From Diphasiastrum complanatum (lineage: Eukaryota > Streptophyta > Lycopodiopsida > Lycopodiales > Lycopodiaceae), in the NCBI GenBank assembly GCA_029204225.1, contig CM055102.1, forward strand, positions 42,681,229 to 42,745,228: a DNA stretch of 64,000 nucleotides, given 5' to 3'. Made by a program: the position numbers and the translations under genes. The notes beneath the pieces are model-generated. The model was not told where the DNA came from. It saw only the letters and a program-made list of their open reading frames with translations, and ran no database searches. Shown piece by piece: positions 34,573 through 46,692 of this stretch (the first letter of the stretch is position 1; every line of letters begins with the position of its first letter).

Positions 34573-34775
34573 AGCTAGCAACGAGAGCAGAAAGCCAGGT
34601 TTGGGACCGGATAGTCCCACGTCTACCAATAGAGATTCAAGCCTATAAGGATAAATTAGACTTTCACATTATGAATCTAGATAGGGTAGATGTAATACTT
34701 GGAAAGGAGTGGTTCTATAAGAGGAACGAGTCTATGAAGAAAAACTATGTAACACAGTTTGTCGTTCTTACATAA
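34569..34775 (+). pseudogene. Gypsy-2 protease C-terminal half, frameshifted
   Basis: After a frameshift, 68 residues match the later part of gypsy proteases: FHIMNLDRVDVILGKEWFYKRN, where other elements have a V-[IV]-LG-x-[DP]-W signature. It overlaps the stop of the preceding frame by one to four bases. Beyond 34775 open frames continue to about 35017 without clear domains; reverse transcriptase is absent. Confidence 0.7.
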
Positions 34776-35013
34776 CGGCTCACTCATAGAATTGAATGGA
34801 AATGTTGAGATATTTTTACTCCGTATATGCTTTCTGCTTTGGAAACAGTTAAATGTACGGATGTTGTTGATTGTATTTCTTATTTATGTTTGTTAAAAGA
34901 TTTTACTTACCATGAAGATCGTAGCTTGCAACTTTACAATCTCCAAATGGAACTAATGTCTAATACCCTAAAGCAACAACCAGAAGGTGAAATCTTTAGG
35001 AAACTTAGGGAAT

Positions 35014-35715
35014 CTAAGTGATGAAATTTGAATCAAATTTGATGAATAGAAAAGTAGACCTGGTGGGGGCAGGCCTCAATATGTCGAGGCTAGAATATAC
35101 CCTGAACATACTCAGGATCCTCAGTCTCTTGATGACAAACCTCACCAAGAATTGGCCTATGTCTAGTACCTCGGCAAGCCATGGCAACTTTGCTATATCC
35201 TCAAACAAGAGGTCTAAGCAATGTGCAGCACAGGGTGACCAAAAGATCCAAGGGTACTTTTCATTTACGAGCTTCTCCATGGCAACACAATTTGCTGCAT
35301 TGTCGGTGATGACCTGCAAAGCACAACAATCATCAATGCAACATCGGAACAACCGACATCGATCTTCTCTGAAGTGACAAGTCCATGATCCAAGAAGCAA
35401 CATTGAACAAGTAGTGTAAGTAAAAAGTTTTCACTCTTTTTTATTTCTCACTACACAATTGAAAGTCAAGAATCAATATCTGCACAACATTCTCTTTGCC
35501 GACCTCCACAATGGCCGCGTCAATAAATCCAAACAATGTTTGGGCATCCAAGGTTAAGCCCGAGATGTCGATGGATCTCAAGAACGTTGTGCCTAAGCAA
35601 GAAGAAACCAATATATTTACAATATGGCGCTTCCTGGTATCAGTCCAACCATCTGATATGATGGAGCACCCATACCTAGTTCAAAAGATCTCATTGCCCA
35701 CAAAATTCAGATAAA
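35014..35715 (-). pseudogene. hAT-2 transposase core relic (DUF659 type)
   Basis: On the minus strand, in two exons or broken frames: around 35490-35715 a decayed stretch equivalent to the first catalytic segment, and at 35403-35014 QVITDNAANCV (second catalytic Asp), then WSPCAAHCLDLLFEDIAKLPW, FVIKRLRILSMFRVYSSLD and LRPAPTR. The TDNA.NC and PCAAHC signatures define hAT transposases of this branch. It stops where Gypsy-2 sequence begins at about 35020. It is different in sequence from copies A-D and from hAT-1. Confidence 0.75.
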
Positions 35716-36257
35716 ATTTAACAAATATGTAATTGGTCAATAAATATAACTATTTCAATCATTCTTAATTTTTAAAACATAAAAGTTAAGAGATAGAACT
35801 TAGAAGTTAGAACTTGGCACTCGCCACTTCAAACTTGGAATTTCAAGTTAGAACATAAATGACAATACATATTAGTATCAAATTAGCAATTAGTAATTAC
35901 TAATTACATTAAAGTAGGGTTTAGGAATTAGGATTTACATGGCCCATGATCTCCTGATAGGATGCATCAATGGTCCGGGAACACAGTCCACAGGTACGTG
36001 ATCTCGATACGAACCCAAGGGATCGAGCCTGGCTTGATTTGGGTATCGTTCGGTCAAAATGGCCCTTCGAATGGAGAGAGACGCAATTAGGTCAAGCGAA
36101 ATGGACTAGTTTTGCAACTCTCCATCCGACGGCCCCGTTTCTCCAAACGGGATCCATTTCAGGTGCCGTCTATTTCGGCCAGTGGACAACCTCGATATGA
36201 ACTTGTGGGAACAAATAGGACGAGGAAACGACCGACGGTCGGCCCACAACGTCCGTC
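35716..36257. other. Unassigned sequence left of hAT copy A
   Basis: AT-rich to about 35940, then a GC-richer block (TCGATACGAACCCAAGGGATCG, shortened) without coding. It could be the outer part of hAT-2 or a remnant LTR. Confidence 0.3.
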
Positions 36258-36429
36258 CAGACCCGCGGTACTAGGGCGGCACCATAATAATAATATTTAT
36301 TATTATTATTATTATTATTTTTAATTAAAAACCCCTTTTACTAGGGTAATTTGGGGTAAAAATTTTTGAAAAAAAAAAATGTCAGGGTTTAGAAAAAAGG
36401 GGGGACTGTACAGAGAGGGACTATACAGG

Positions 36430-36690
36430 GGGCATTGTGGGGGAGCAGACCTTGGGGTCAATGGGAGTGCAGCATGTGGGGGAGTAGCAAATCCGGACAG
36501 GTACACCATCACATGGGCATTGTGGGGGAGCAGACCACGGACCCAATCGGAGTGCAGCATGTGGGGGAGCAATACATGGGGTAGGTACAGTAGCACATGG
36601 GCACTGTGGGGGAGCAGGCCATGGGGCTAATGGGAGTGCAGCATGTGGGGGAGCAACAAATGGGGATAGGTACAAGGGCACATGGAGGGA
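36430..36690. repeat. Subterminal 84-85 bp tandem repeat, three copies (copy A)
   Basis: TGTGGGGGAGCAG recurs at 36436, 36521 and 36605, each followed by a GCAGCATGTGGGGGAGCAA block. The same unit, inverted, occurs five times in copy C. Confidence 0.85.
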
Positions 36691-36825
36691 TCATCAACAG
36701 CTGCACATGGGGGAACAGGCTGTGGGGTTAAATAGGCACTCACGAGGCTGTGAGAGCCACTGAGAGGCTGTGAGAGGCATTGTGAGAGGCTGTGAGAGCC
36801 AGTGAGAGAAACAGGGTGTCGTGAG

Positions 36826-37190
36826 ATGGCAGAGCGCATATCACCAAGGCCTGAGGGCGAAGCGAGGAGGAAGCTCGAGGAAGATGTCCGAAGGCACAAC
36901 GAAAGGCTTTGGAAGCAAGAGGCAGACATTGCAGAGATGCTACGACAGGCTCGGCAGAGAAATCCGGAGCCGGAGCACCCAGCCCCCGCTGTGCCCCCGC
37001 CCCCGCTGTCGAGCTGGATTTGGATGAGCAGATCGGAATGAACTTCACACGACGGCAGCTCATCATGGTCAGGGAAAGGGCTGCCCGCCATCGGGCTAAC
37101 CAGGAGGCAGCTCGGGCTAACCGGGAGGTAGAGCGAGAGCGACAGAACAATGCACCTGCCGAGGGTGAGGAGTCTGCGGAGGATCCGTAG
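36826..37190 (+). pseudogene. ORF2 of copy A, frameshifted
   Basis: It starts MAERISPRPEGEARRKLEED like ORF2 of copy D and ends RERAARHRANQEAARANREVE then EGEESAEDP. A small indel in the Pro/Ala codons at about 36985 shifts the frame, so the halves lie in different frames. Otherwise conserved in length and position, convergent with the transposase. Confidence 0.75.
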
Positions 37191-37691
37191 GAATGTTTAG
37201 AATGGATAGGATCCAGCTGTATGTGGCTGGCTGTTGTTATGTAGTTTTCGGCATAGATGAGGCAACCTTTAGTGTTTAACAAACACAGTGTAAAGAACAG
37301 CCCCAGCCGTATGTGGCGGGATACGTATTGTTATTTTGATACCATTGTTGAATTAATGTTCAATGTGTTTTTTGTGCAACGCATGCCTGATGTAATGCAA
37401 TGTAATATGTGTGTTTATGAAATGCTATAAAGGGGGTTGTATTTCTGTGTTGTGCATCTGCTATCAATCTCTGCAGTTGAAACTACTTGAAAATACGCAC
37501 ATACCATTCGAAATAAAATTGAAAACAGAGCATCACAATTACAAATTGACAAATACACAATGTGCAGTGAATAGAGTACGTCCAACACTGGATATAATAT
37601 GGAAAATGGTTTGAATATAGTGTTCGACCATCTAGCCGCCAAACATGGAACATGATATCAAACTGCTAAAAATAAAATAACAGAGCTACAA
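37191..37691. other. Convergent spacer between ORF2 and transposase (copy A)
   Basis: A 0.5 kb gap between the two convergent stop codons. It carries the GTATGTGGC phrases found at the same place in copies B-D, presumably 3' UTR and polyadenylation sequence of both genes. The equivalent gaps are 47613-48137, 54772-55268 and 57545-58067. Confidence 0.5.
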
Positions 37692-40611
37692 TCAATGCTC
37701 TGGCTCTAACTCAGACGAATGCTCCAGAGACAACTCAGGGCCCCAAGCTGACTCTCGCAACTGATATCTATGCCTGTCTGGAAATGGCATGGTATGTGTA
37801 TCTGAGGACTCCTCGTCATCCTCATCCTCCCAATCTGCCTCCGCATCAGCCCCCAAGCAAGCCAAACCGACTAGACCTGCTCCAGCTGGCTTTGATACTG
37901 CACCTCTACCTGCACCCGGGGCCCTGCGAGGTTGTCCTCTCTTCCCTGGCTGTTTCTGTGCTCTGACTTTCTTGTTCGGTGCACCCTTGGGCCTTCCTGG
38001 TCTCTTGCGGACGAGGGGAGCTGTCAATGCCTCATCACCCCCATGCAGATCACCTGGCTGGCTAGGTTGGGCCCAAGCTGAGGCGGGCTGGGATAGAGAA
38101 GCCAAAGATGGGTGCCCCTGTGCAGCTGATAGTGGAGGATAGGTCCGTGGAGTGTGTGCCCGTGGGGATGCTGCCGGCGGAGGAACTGGCTGTGGAGGGG
38201 CCGTCCCTGCAGGAGGCAAGTATAGCGGCGATATGTACTGAAGGGGGCGCTGCGGTGGCCAGTACTGGTACATCCTAGGTGCTGCCACTAGAGGAGCAAC
38301 TGTGGATGTGGGCGCTGCAAGAGAAAACCTGGCCATTGGAGCCATTGGAGGAGCCATTGTGGATGTGGGCGCGGCAAGAGAAAACCTGGGCACAGATGGT
38401 GGCCTGCCATGGAGACCCAGAAGTGGATGGCGATGGAGGGGCTGCAGGCTTCAACGACATCGGTGGCATTGGAGGTGTTGTGCGGCGCACGTACACCCTC
38501 TGAGGAACTGGAGGAACTGCAAGCACCTCGTGTAGCTGCTCTGGTTGAGACTCTGTGTAGGGCATGTTGGCTAGAGAGGATGGGGCGCCCTGACGCTCGG
38601 CATCTGCTGGGCCTCTGAATCCAACTCTGCAATCAAGTCGTCCAGCTAGGCATCCGAATACAAATGCTCTGGGCTCTAGGACTCATCATGTGCACCATCC
38701 TCTGGATCATCTTGTGCCTCATCCCGTGCCTCATTTGGTGCACCATGTGGACCCTGCATGGCCTCCCAATCGGTACAATCAAAGTCATCTGGTGACTCCT
38801 CTGATGTGCTGTCATAGAAATGCCTATGGCTCTGTGATGCACGCATCCAAGCAGCTGCAGAAGGTAAACCCAAATCACTCTGCCCCCTATCAAGAGCCTC
38901 CTCCATCATATTAACATAAGAAGGTATGCCACTGGCCCCCCCTCCTGTGTGCCCCGCCTGTCTCCCGGTATAATCTGTGGCATGTGTCCCACCTCTACCA
39001 CGTGATGCACCTGTGACCCCTGCTTTAGGCGTGTGCCCAACACTTGTATCATATGCCTCATCCCGCTCTGATCTGGCGAACACAACCCGAATGGGCTCAT
39101 CCTCATCCTGATCATCCTTTGACACTGGCTCATGTGCCTCGTACAATGGAGGCTCTCTGTGCTCAAGCCCAAGCTCTCTCTCTCTCTCATCTCGGCAAGC
39201 TCCCTCTCTGTCTCTCTGCCATCAACTGTGTGCCCAGGTCATCTGCAGGCATGGGATGGGTGCTGTCCGTAGGCAAGTCAACCTGGCGCTCCAAATCAGA
39301 TATCTTCGTCTGCAAGGATTAAAATTTGCATGTCAGAGAGACAACTTTTTCAAGAAATGAAACCAACGTACCAGTGGTCAACCAACATGCTATGGGAGAA
39401 TGGCTTATCACCTCTCCTGGCGAGACGTGCATCGGTGCTACAGAACACCAACTGCTCCAACTGACTCACTGACAACCGGTTTCTTCTCCTCGTTTGAATG
39501 AGTGCCCATGTGCTCCAATTACGCTCACACACGGAGGCTGTGCAGTCCTGTGGTACGTGCAATGAAATGCTTCAGCACATGTGCACGGGTGGAAGGTCAA
39601 CGAAACACAACAATGGAGGATGAAATGAAATGCATACTTGAGAAAGGACACGCAGTGCAAGACGCTTATGGATGGATAGGTGCTACCGAACATGGTCCAC
39701 CAGGTAATGGGAAGCTGCCTCCTCTCTGGATCCTGAGCAGCCCGGTGGCCGAACATGCCCATGCCGAAACAAAATGCAGCGAGCTTCTCCATGAGCCTGA
39801 TAGGATCCAAACCTATGTGTGGACCCACCCTGTGAATTGTACTGAAGCCAGCCGGCCTCGAGCTCCCTGTCTGCGATCTGTGTCGGAGAGAGGAAGAGGG
39901 GATGCAGCATGTGTGCAACGTTGTGGATACTCCTGTGGAAGTAGTTCCACCGCGTCTCCCAGATGAACTTCAGCTCGGTCATCCTGCAGGTGAGAGGCAT
40001 GTGGTTTAGGGCATTACGAAAAAACATGACATTGACAGAAAAACAAACTAGCAAACACTGAAAAGATAAAGAACAATTAGAACACTGTATCGCTTACCTC
40101 TCTGGCTGCAAGATGGGCAGTTGCAGGAACTGTCCAATCCGGTCCATGAGCTCATATACCAGTCCAAGTGTTGACCCCTCCCTGTCAGCCATGCGGAGCA
40201 CAATGTAGAGTGGTCGAAGCAGTCCTGACAATGTCTGTGCATCCCTCTAGAACTGGTCTTCCCTCACCGTGGAAGAAAAGTGCTCCCCATCCTCAGTGTG
40301 CTTAAACGTACTGGCACGCCAAAGATCATTGGCAACCATCTCTAGAAGCTGCGCCCTACACCTGATCAAACGTTCGATGACCACCAAGTCGAATGCAAAG
40401 CGTGGGGGGCTGGCTTACGGAGGTCCAGATGGCTGAACACTTGGAACATGGCAAGAACACGCCTCTTCCTGGTGACAAAAGTCACCAGGAAGAGGGCCTC
40501 ACGGACAATGGCTCTAACCCAGGGAAGTGCACCTATGTCCCCCGTCAAAAGGTCTATGCCGTGCACTGCACAGGGGGTATGAACAATGTGAGGGAACTCG
40601 GCCTCTAGCAG
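37692..40611 (-). pseudogene. hAT copy A transposase, C-terminal part
   Basis: It corresponds to copy D residues about 455-1336. The last exon (39309-37692) encodes the acidic, Pro-rich, AT-hook extension (KRPGRPKGAPNKK, shared) but has several stops and frameshifts. Upstream exons hold CERNWSTWALI (about 39530), ELKFIWETRWNYFHRS and, in 40611-40098, HTPCAVHGIDLL and FVTRKRRVLAMF. Splice donors GTAAGC and GTATGC are kept. A base lost in LRKPAP shifts the frame. Continues at 46027 beyond Copia-2. Confidence 0.85.
40607..40611. repeat. Copia-2 target-site duplication, left
   Basis: AGCAG, repeated at 46027-46031 immediately outside the right LTR. It lies within a transposase codon run, so the insertion point in copy A is exact. 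Confidence 0.92.
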
Positions 40612-41011
40612 TGAAGAATTATAAGACCTAGCTATGGAGTATCTTAACTCAGATGCTAGATCAACTATGAAAGCTTGAGAAAACTTGGCTATGGAAATAT
40701 CACACACAAGGAGAATTGCATGAGCATCTCACAAACTCAAAAGTCTCAAGAAGAAATGAATTGCTAGTAAGAGAGAGGAGGGCGTGGGTCCTCCAAATCT
40801 CTTGTGAGGCAAGCACCTCCTTTACATGCATGGAAAGTCTAGGTGTCAACCATGGGAGTGAGCTACTTGGCCAAGTGGGCCACTTGCACTAATTTACATA
40901 ACTTAACAAAAGGGGGGGTCATGCATTTAATTAAAACATGCCCCATGAGTTATGTACAACTTATCTAATGCTTAGCCAAAAAAGGGGTAAAATAGGCATT
41001 ACTCTTCAACA
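40612..41011 (-). repeat. Copia-2 3' LTR (left), 400 bp
   Basis: Starts TGAAGAATTATAAG and ends CTCTTCAACA on the plus strand. Identical, as read, to 45627-46026. The polyprotein stop codon (41006-41008) lies inside it. Confidence 0.97.
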
Positions 41012-44000
41012 CCCCCCCTTAATGGCAATTTTATTCAAACTGACACCCAACAAAGTTCTGAACTTTTCAAACTTATCTTTACTAAGTGGTTTAGTAAAAA
41101 TATCAGCTGTCTGGTCGTTGGTGTCGCAATAAACTAGCTCGATCTCCCCACTGTGCACTTTCTCTCGTATAAAATGCTGGTCCACCTCTATATGTTTTGT
41201 CCGTGCATGATAGACTGGATTCCTTGCAAGCTGAATGCAGCTTTGGTTATCACAATGTAACAATGTAGGTCTTACTTGAGCAATCTGCATGTCCTCAAGT
41301 AGACGGCGTAACCAAATGGCTTCACAGGCGGACCTCGTAGTCGCCCTGTACTCAGCTTCGGTAGACGATAGAGCAATAGTAGGCTGCTTCTTACTGCACC
41401 ACGATATAGCCCCTGAACCTAGGCTGAAGCAATAGCCTGTCGTCGATCTCCGATCGTCTCTATCACCTGCTCAATCAGAATCTGAATAGCCTTCCAGCTG
41501 AAGGTTCCCGTCATCCGTGTATCCAATCCCATAAGTCACTGTCCCTCTCACATATCGTAGGATCCGCTTTGCTGCCTTCCAATGTGCTTCGGTAGGCTTA
41601 CACATGTATTGACTTGCGATTCCAACCGCATAAGCAATATCTGGCCTGGTGGTAGTAAGGTAAATCAGGCTGCCCACTAATTGACGATAGAGCGTCTCAT
41701 CTGCAAATGCTGGACCATCATCTTTTGATGGCTTGTTGCTTGCATCCATGGGTGTGCTGATTGGTTTGCTTTCTTGCATGTTAAACTTCTTCAATAATTT
41801 CTGTGCATACTTTGCCTGTGAGATAAAAAGACAACGCTTTCCTTTCCAAACTTCAACTCCTAGGCAATAGTGTAGCAAACCCAAATCTTTCATTTCAAAC
41901 TCATTAGAAAGATTCTTCTTAACACAAGCAATAAGCTTCTTATTGCTTCCCGTGATGAGTAGATCATCCACATAGAGCACAACAACCACAAAGTCTTCTC
42001 CTTCCCTGAAGACATAAAGATTGCAATCAGACTTACTCTTCTCAAACCCTTGCCTTGCAAAGTACTCATCAATTCGGCTATACCAAGCCCTTGGCGCCTG
42101 TTTGAGCCCATACAAGGCTTTCCTAAGCCTGCAAACCAGATTCTCCTTGCCAGTTATTTCAAATCCCTGCGGTTGTTCCATGTAAACCTCCTCCTGTAGG
42201 TGCCCATTAAGAAAGGCACTCTTGACATCCATTTGATGGACATCCCAATCAAAATATGAGGCTATAGCCAAAACGGTCCTGATAGATGTCATTTTAGCAA
42301 CAGGTGCGAATGTCTCATCATAGTCTAGCCCCTCTTGCTGAGCATAGCCTTTCGCCACCAACCTTGCCTTGTACTTGTCCACTGTTCCATTGGCATGAAA
42401 CTTGGTCTTATAGACCCACTTGCAACCTATTGGTTGCTTCCCTTCTGGCAATGTAGTGAGCTCCCATGTGTCATTCTTGACAATGGAGTCGTACTCCTCC
42501 TGCATGGCATGTTGCCATACCTTTTCTCTCACGGCTTCGTGAAAGAATTGTGGCTCATCTGCATTCAGAATAGTGGACATAAGAGCAAAGTTAGTCTCTT
42601 GTCTCTCATGAGACCTAAGAGATCTTCTGACACCCTGTTCACTGCTCTCTCCTTCTTCAATCATTTGACCTTCTTTGATTGTTTCCCAATACCACCTAGG
42701 TAGCTTCTTCCTAGCAGTAGGTGATGTGGATGGTGACCACGTATCCCATGGTACTGTTTTAGTCTTCCGTTTGTCCCCAACTTCTGCTTCTGGTACTTGG
42801 CCAAAAAGAGGTCTCGAACTAGTAGGTTCGATTTCCTGTTGTTGCTCCTGCACTTGAGGCTTACAGGACTCTTGACTAGGATCCTCATCCGTGGAATCAA
42901 TCAAGGGTATGAACTCAGTAATTCCTTCCTTCTCCTGCTCCTGTATCTTGGGTGCATGCTCTTCATCAAAGATGACATCTCGACTTAGGATCTTCCTCCT
43001 GTTTTCGAGATCATATAGCACATAAGCTTTCTCACCTTCACTATACCCAAGAAAGACACACTTTACGGATTTTGCATCAAGTTTCTTCCGCAAGTCCTTT
43101 GGTATATGTGCATATGCTGTACACCCAAATACTCGAAGGCTGCCCACTTTGGGCTTCTTGCCACTATATGCCTCTTCTGGCGTGATTCCTTCAACTGCTT
43201 TGGTTGGACTTCTATTCAATAGAAAAACAGCAGTTGCTACCGCTTCTGCCCAAAAGGAATTTGGCAACCCCTTTGCCTTGAGCATGCTCCTCGCACACTC
43301 AACTATAGACCTGTTTTTCCGCTCAGCCACGCCGTTTTGCTGCGGTGTATGTGGAGCAGTAAACTGTCTCTTTATCCCACATGCTTTGCAAAGATCTTTG
43401 AACTCATCAGAAATATACTCACCACCCTTATCTGACCTGAGAGTCTTTAACCTCTTTCCTGTGTGGTTTTCCACCATAGCTTTCCACTGTTTGAAGTATT
43501 TGAACGCTTCAGATTTCAGTTTCAGAAAATAGACCCATACCTTCCGAGAGAAATCATCTACGAAGGTCATGAGATAGTATGCCCCCCCTGCTGATTTGAC
43601 CTGCATGGGACCACATAAATCTGAATGCACAAGTTCAAGAATGCCCTTGGCCCTGGTAGCTTTCTCCTTTGGAAACTTTTTCCTCTGTTGCTTCCCTAAT
43701 GCACAAGCCTCACATGTATCTGAAGAAGACTTAATGCTAGGAAGATCTACTACCATTTTGTGCCTGTTCAAAACTTGCAAACTTTTGTAACTCAAATGAC
43801 CATATCTCTCATGCCAAAGCTTGTCCCGATTAGTATCTCTTGCAGACAAGGCCTCTTGGCTAGGAATGGTTGTGAAAAGCTTGTAAAGACCTCCTTCTTG
43901 CATTCCTTTGGCTACCACTTTGAAGTTCTTCTCTTTGTCTTTTACCAAACATTTAGAATCATTAAACTCTACCACCATGTTCTGTTTGGTAATGGCACCA

Positions 44001-45157
44001 ACAGATAACAAGTTCTTAGCCAACCCTGGTACATGCAACACACTTTTAATTTCCTTCACCTCACCTGATGATAGCTGTATTGTAACTGTACCTTTGCCCC
44101 TCACCATACGTGTAGAATTATCTCCAAGGCAAACATGCTGGCTATCTTCTGTCTCCTCATAGGTGCTGAACCAATCTCTATGAGGTGTCATGTGCTTTGA
44201 GGCTCCAGAATCAATATACCATCCACCAAATGTGGATTCAGATGATAGGGCTGCGGTGAATAGCTCAAGCACACCAGATTGCTCCTCCTCTGCAACTTTG
44301 TCAACAAAGTGACTCTGCTGGTTCTTTCCCTTCTTCTGATCACTTTGCTTCTTCCTGCATTCAAAAGCAAAATGCCCATACTTACCACAATAGTTGCAGT
44401 TGCCCTTCCTCTTGGGTGTGGATGAGGAATTGGTGCTTGACTCCTCTCCAACCTGTAACTTGGACACCTGCTGCTCCAAGCTTTGCTTTGAGTTCTTCTT
44501 TTTGCCTTTGCCTTTCTTCTGAAAGTTTTGCTTCTTCTTAGAAGCAAATGCAAGCTCTGGATTATCTTCCCTTTCAGAAAGATTCTTCCTTCTCATCTCC
44601 TCCTGTAAAAGAAGACCACATAACTCCCCAAAGGTTGGGAGTTTCTCCCTAGCAGAAAGGGACATCACATAGTCTTGATAGTTGAATGACAAGCTGTTCA
44701 AGACTATGGGAACAATACTCCTGTCACTTACTTTCTCTCCAACTGAAGCAAGCTGATCCAATAGGTCCTTGACCTTTGTAATATGATCACCAATTGTTGC
44801 ACCTGCTTCCATCTTGAGAGTATGTAACCTGTTTTGCAAATACACCAGCTTGGCTGAATCCACTGTTTCAAACATAGACTTCAGAATTGTCCAAGCATCA
44901 GCTGCATCCCTTGCATTGCAAATGTGAGGAATAATATTGTCCTTGACAGAAAGGTTGATTATCCTATGAGCTTTATGTCTCCTGTTCATGTAGTCCTTCA
45001 ATTCAGGATCAGATGTTGGTACAGGTTCTGTACCTGTCATGACCTCCCAGCAATTCTTATCCATCAAGATATTGGCTATCTTGAACTTCCACACTCTGTA
45101 GTTTGTGCCATCTAGTTTGCTAGATTCACCCAGCAAACTCTCCCCAAGACTTGCCAT
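41006..45157 (-). CDS. Copia-2 gag-pol polyprotein with one premature stop
   Basis: One frame of 1383 codons from ATG 45157 to TGA 41006-41008, broken only by TGA at 41471-41473 region (codon 1229), where copia proteins have the Trp of SDWAGD. Domains by residue: UBN2 gag about 1-245; zinc knuckle [14 protein letters not shown] at 254-267; protease WYIDSGAS with Asp316; integrase zinc H-H-C-C about 450-486; integrase catalytic Asp513 (HSDLCGP), Asp576 (LRSDKGGEY), Glu612 (AERKNR); reverse transcriptase 895-1140 with YVDD at 1062-1065; RNase H after the stop, with SSTEAEY and TKPL. All catalytic residues are present. The TGA truncates RNase H. It could be a G-to-A change (C-to-T on the plus strand) typical of cytosine deamination. 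Confidence 0.96.
41012..41020 (-). other. Copia-2 polypurine tract
   Basis: Plus strand CCCCCCCTT, i.e. AAGGGGGGG on the element strand, directly abutting the 3' LTR. It primes plus-strand DNA synthesis. Confidence 0.85.
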
Positions 45158-45614
45158 GCTAAAATCTGTGCTTAAAACAGAAGCTCAACTTGAAAGAGAT
45201 CAGAAAAGAACAGCTTCCAACAACAAGGGTTTAACCCCAAACTAGGGTATGTAGCCACTTCAAGGCAACCCTTCAGCTCCTGCTTTTGTCTTTGCCACTT
45301 GGTGTGGCCTCACTAGCACAAGCACTAGGCTCCACTGGAACAGAAACCAGAAGCCCCTACAGAAAGTGCGCCCTACTTTTGTGTAAGCTCCTCCAGAAAA
45401 ACTCTCCAAAACTTAGCCAGATTTAGAAAGTTTTTGGATCATCCCCCTCCCCTTGCCAATAGCTCACCAACAGTGCAAGACTCCACCTGATCTGACACCT
45501 GTAGATCAAATGCTCCCTCTTTCAAGATTGAGGTGCTTGTAGAAGATAAGAATCTTCTCAAGAATCTAAGCACTGAAGTTTCTCTCACTCTCAAACTCAC
45601 AGGCTAGACAACCT
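45158..45614 (-). other. Copia-2 leader between primer site and ATG
   Basis: About 455 bp without a coding frame. It lies between the primer site and gag ATG, the usual position of packaging and dimerisation signals. Confidence 0.8.
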
Positions 45615-45626
45615 GCTCTGATACCA
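45615..45626 (-). other. Copia-2 primer-binding site (tRNA-Met)
   Basis: Plus strand GCTCTGATACCA directly abuts the 5' LTR. Confidence 0.93.
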
Positions 45627-46026
45627 TGAAGAATTATAAGACCTAGCTATGGAGTATCTTAACTCAGATGCTAGATCAACTATGAAAGCTTGAGAAAACT
45701 TGGCTATGGAAATATCACACACAAGGAGAATTGCATGAGCATCTCACAAACTCAAAAGTCTCAAGAAGAAATGAATTGCTAGTAAGAGAGAGGAGGGCGT
45801 GGGTCCTCCAAATCTCTTGTGAGGCAAGCACCTCCTTTACATGCATGGAAAGTCTAGGTGTCAACCATGGGAGTGAGCTACTTGGCCAAGTGGGCCACTT
45901 GCACTAATTTACATAACTTAACAAAAGGGGGGGTCATGCATTTAATTAAAACATGCCCCATGAGTTATGTACAACTTATCTAATGCTTAGCCAAAAAAGG
46001 GGTAAAATAGGCATTACTCTTCAACA
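45627..46026 (-). repeat. Copia-2 5' LTR (right), 400 bp
   Basis: As read, every base matches 40612-41011. On the element strand it starts TGTTGAAGAG and ends ATTCTTCA. Confidence 0.97.
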
Positions 46027-46400
46027 AGCAGTACACCCATCTGAATGCAGTTGTCCGTCACAACCGTGACGACATGCTGTGCGCCTATGGACAGGATGGA
46101 AGACCTGATGACATCAAACATGAACTCTGCAGATATGACTCTCCCCCCCCTGCGACAATCCACGGCCCTCAAACACTGTGTGCCCATGCAGCTGGAGACC
46201 AATATGTTGAGCATCGGCCTCCTCCTGGCATCAGTCCAGCCATCGGACATGATGCTGCAACCGTAAGTGGCCCAGTGACGACGTAGAGGCTCCATCTCTC
46301 TAGACAAGGACTCGACCCTATCCCTCAGCATGTGTGTGCGGACAACCTCTGAACTAGGGTGGCGGAAAGCTGGAAAATCCACAACAATGGTCGAAGTAGC
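46027..46400 (-). pseudogene. hAT copy A transposase, DUF659 part
   Basis: Minus strand: SSEVVRTHMLRDRVESL, CSIMSDGWTD (first catalytic Asp) and VVTVVTDN (second Asp) then CIQMGVLL, ending at the Copia-2 duplication. It lacks three codons after TDN relative to copy D (TDNATNCIQM). Upstream the frame meets a deletion that joins it to the 5' leader, removing the BED finger and linker. Confidence 0.85.
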
Positions 46401-46665
46401 AGTAGCAGCGGAAGCGATCTGTGCAACGCAAATACAGTGTGATGGCGAGGAGTGCGCGAACAGCAGAGAGGGCGCAGACAGCAGGAAGAGGGCGCGGACA
46501 GCAGCGAGATGGGCAGGGAGAGAGATGAAGCGAGGGGGGGGATTAGGGTAAAAAAAAATATTTATATATTAAATATTAAAAATTATTAAATATTGTGATA
46601 CCGCCGCGGATCAGTATGGATCCGCGGTACCTGGATCCGCGGATCTTGGTACCGCTGGATCTATG
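46401..46665. repeat. Right terminus of hAT copy A with GGTACC/GGATCC palindromes
   Basis: GCGCGGACAGCAG leader, AT-rich spacer, then a run of CCGCGGATC and GGTACC palindromes (46600-46660) ending GGATCTATG. Inverted, the last 75 bp match the left end of copy C at 50289-50365. Confidence 0.85.
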
Positions 46666-46692
46666 ATATATATATATATATATATATCATAG
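46661..46692. repeat. Palindromic junction between copies A and B
   Basis: CTATG, then 22 bp of alternating AT, then CATAG: a perfect 32-bp palindrome where the inward-facing ends of two hAT copies meet. Confidence 0.93.

Larger units (their letters stand above)
40612..46026 (-). mobile_element. Copia-2: young, nearly intact Ty1/copia retrotransposon
   Basis: 5415 bp flanked by AGCAG duplications. The two 400-bp LTRs (40612-41011, 45627-46026) show no difference on direct reading. The polypurine tract, tRNA-Met primer site and a single long gag-pol frame are in canonical positions on the minus strand. One TGA interrupts the frame. Identity of the LTRs implies a very recent insertion, later than copy A. 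Confidence 0.97.
36258..46665 (-). mobile_element. hAT family copy A, interrupted by Copia-2 and truncated
   Basis: From left to right: a degraded terminus (GCGGTACTAGGGCGGCACCA, 36261-36285), a (TTA)n tract, subterminal 84-bp repeats, ORF2 (+), the transposase C-terminal extension and core (-), Copia-2 (40612-46026), the rest of the core, and the right end CTATG at 46661-46665. The left end lacks the terminal CATAG. The N-terminal zinc-finger exon region is deleted near 46390. The right terminus matches, inverted, the left terminus of copy C. Confidence 0.85.
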
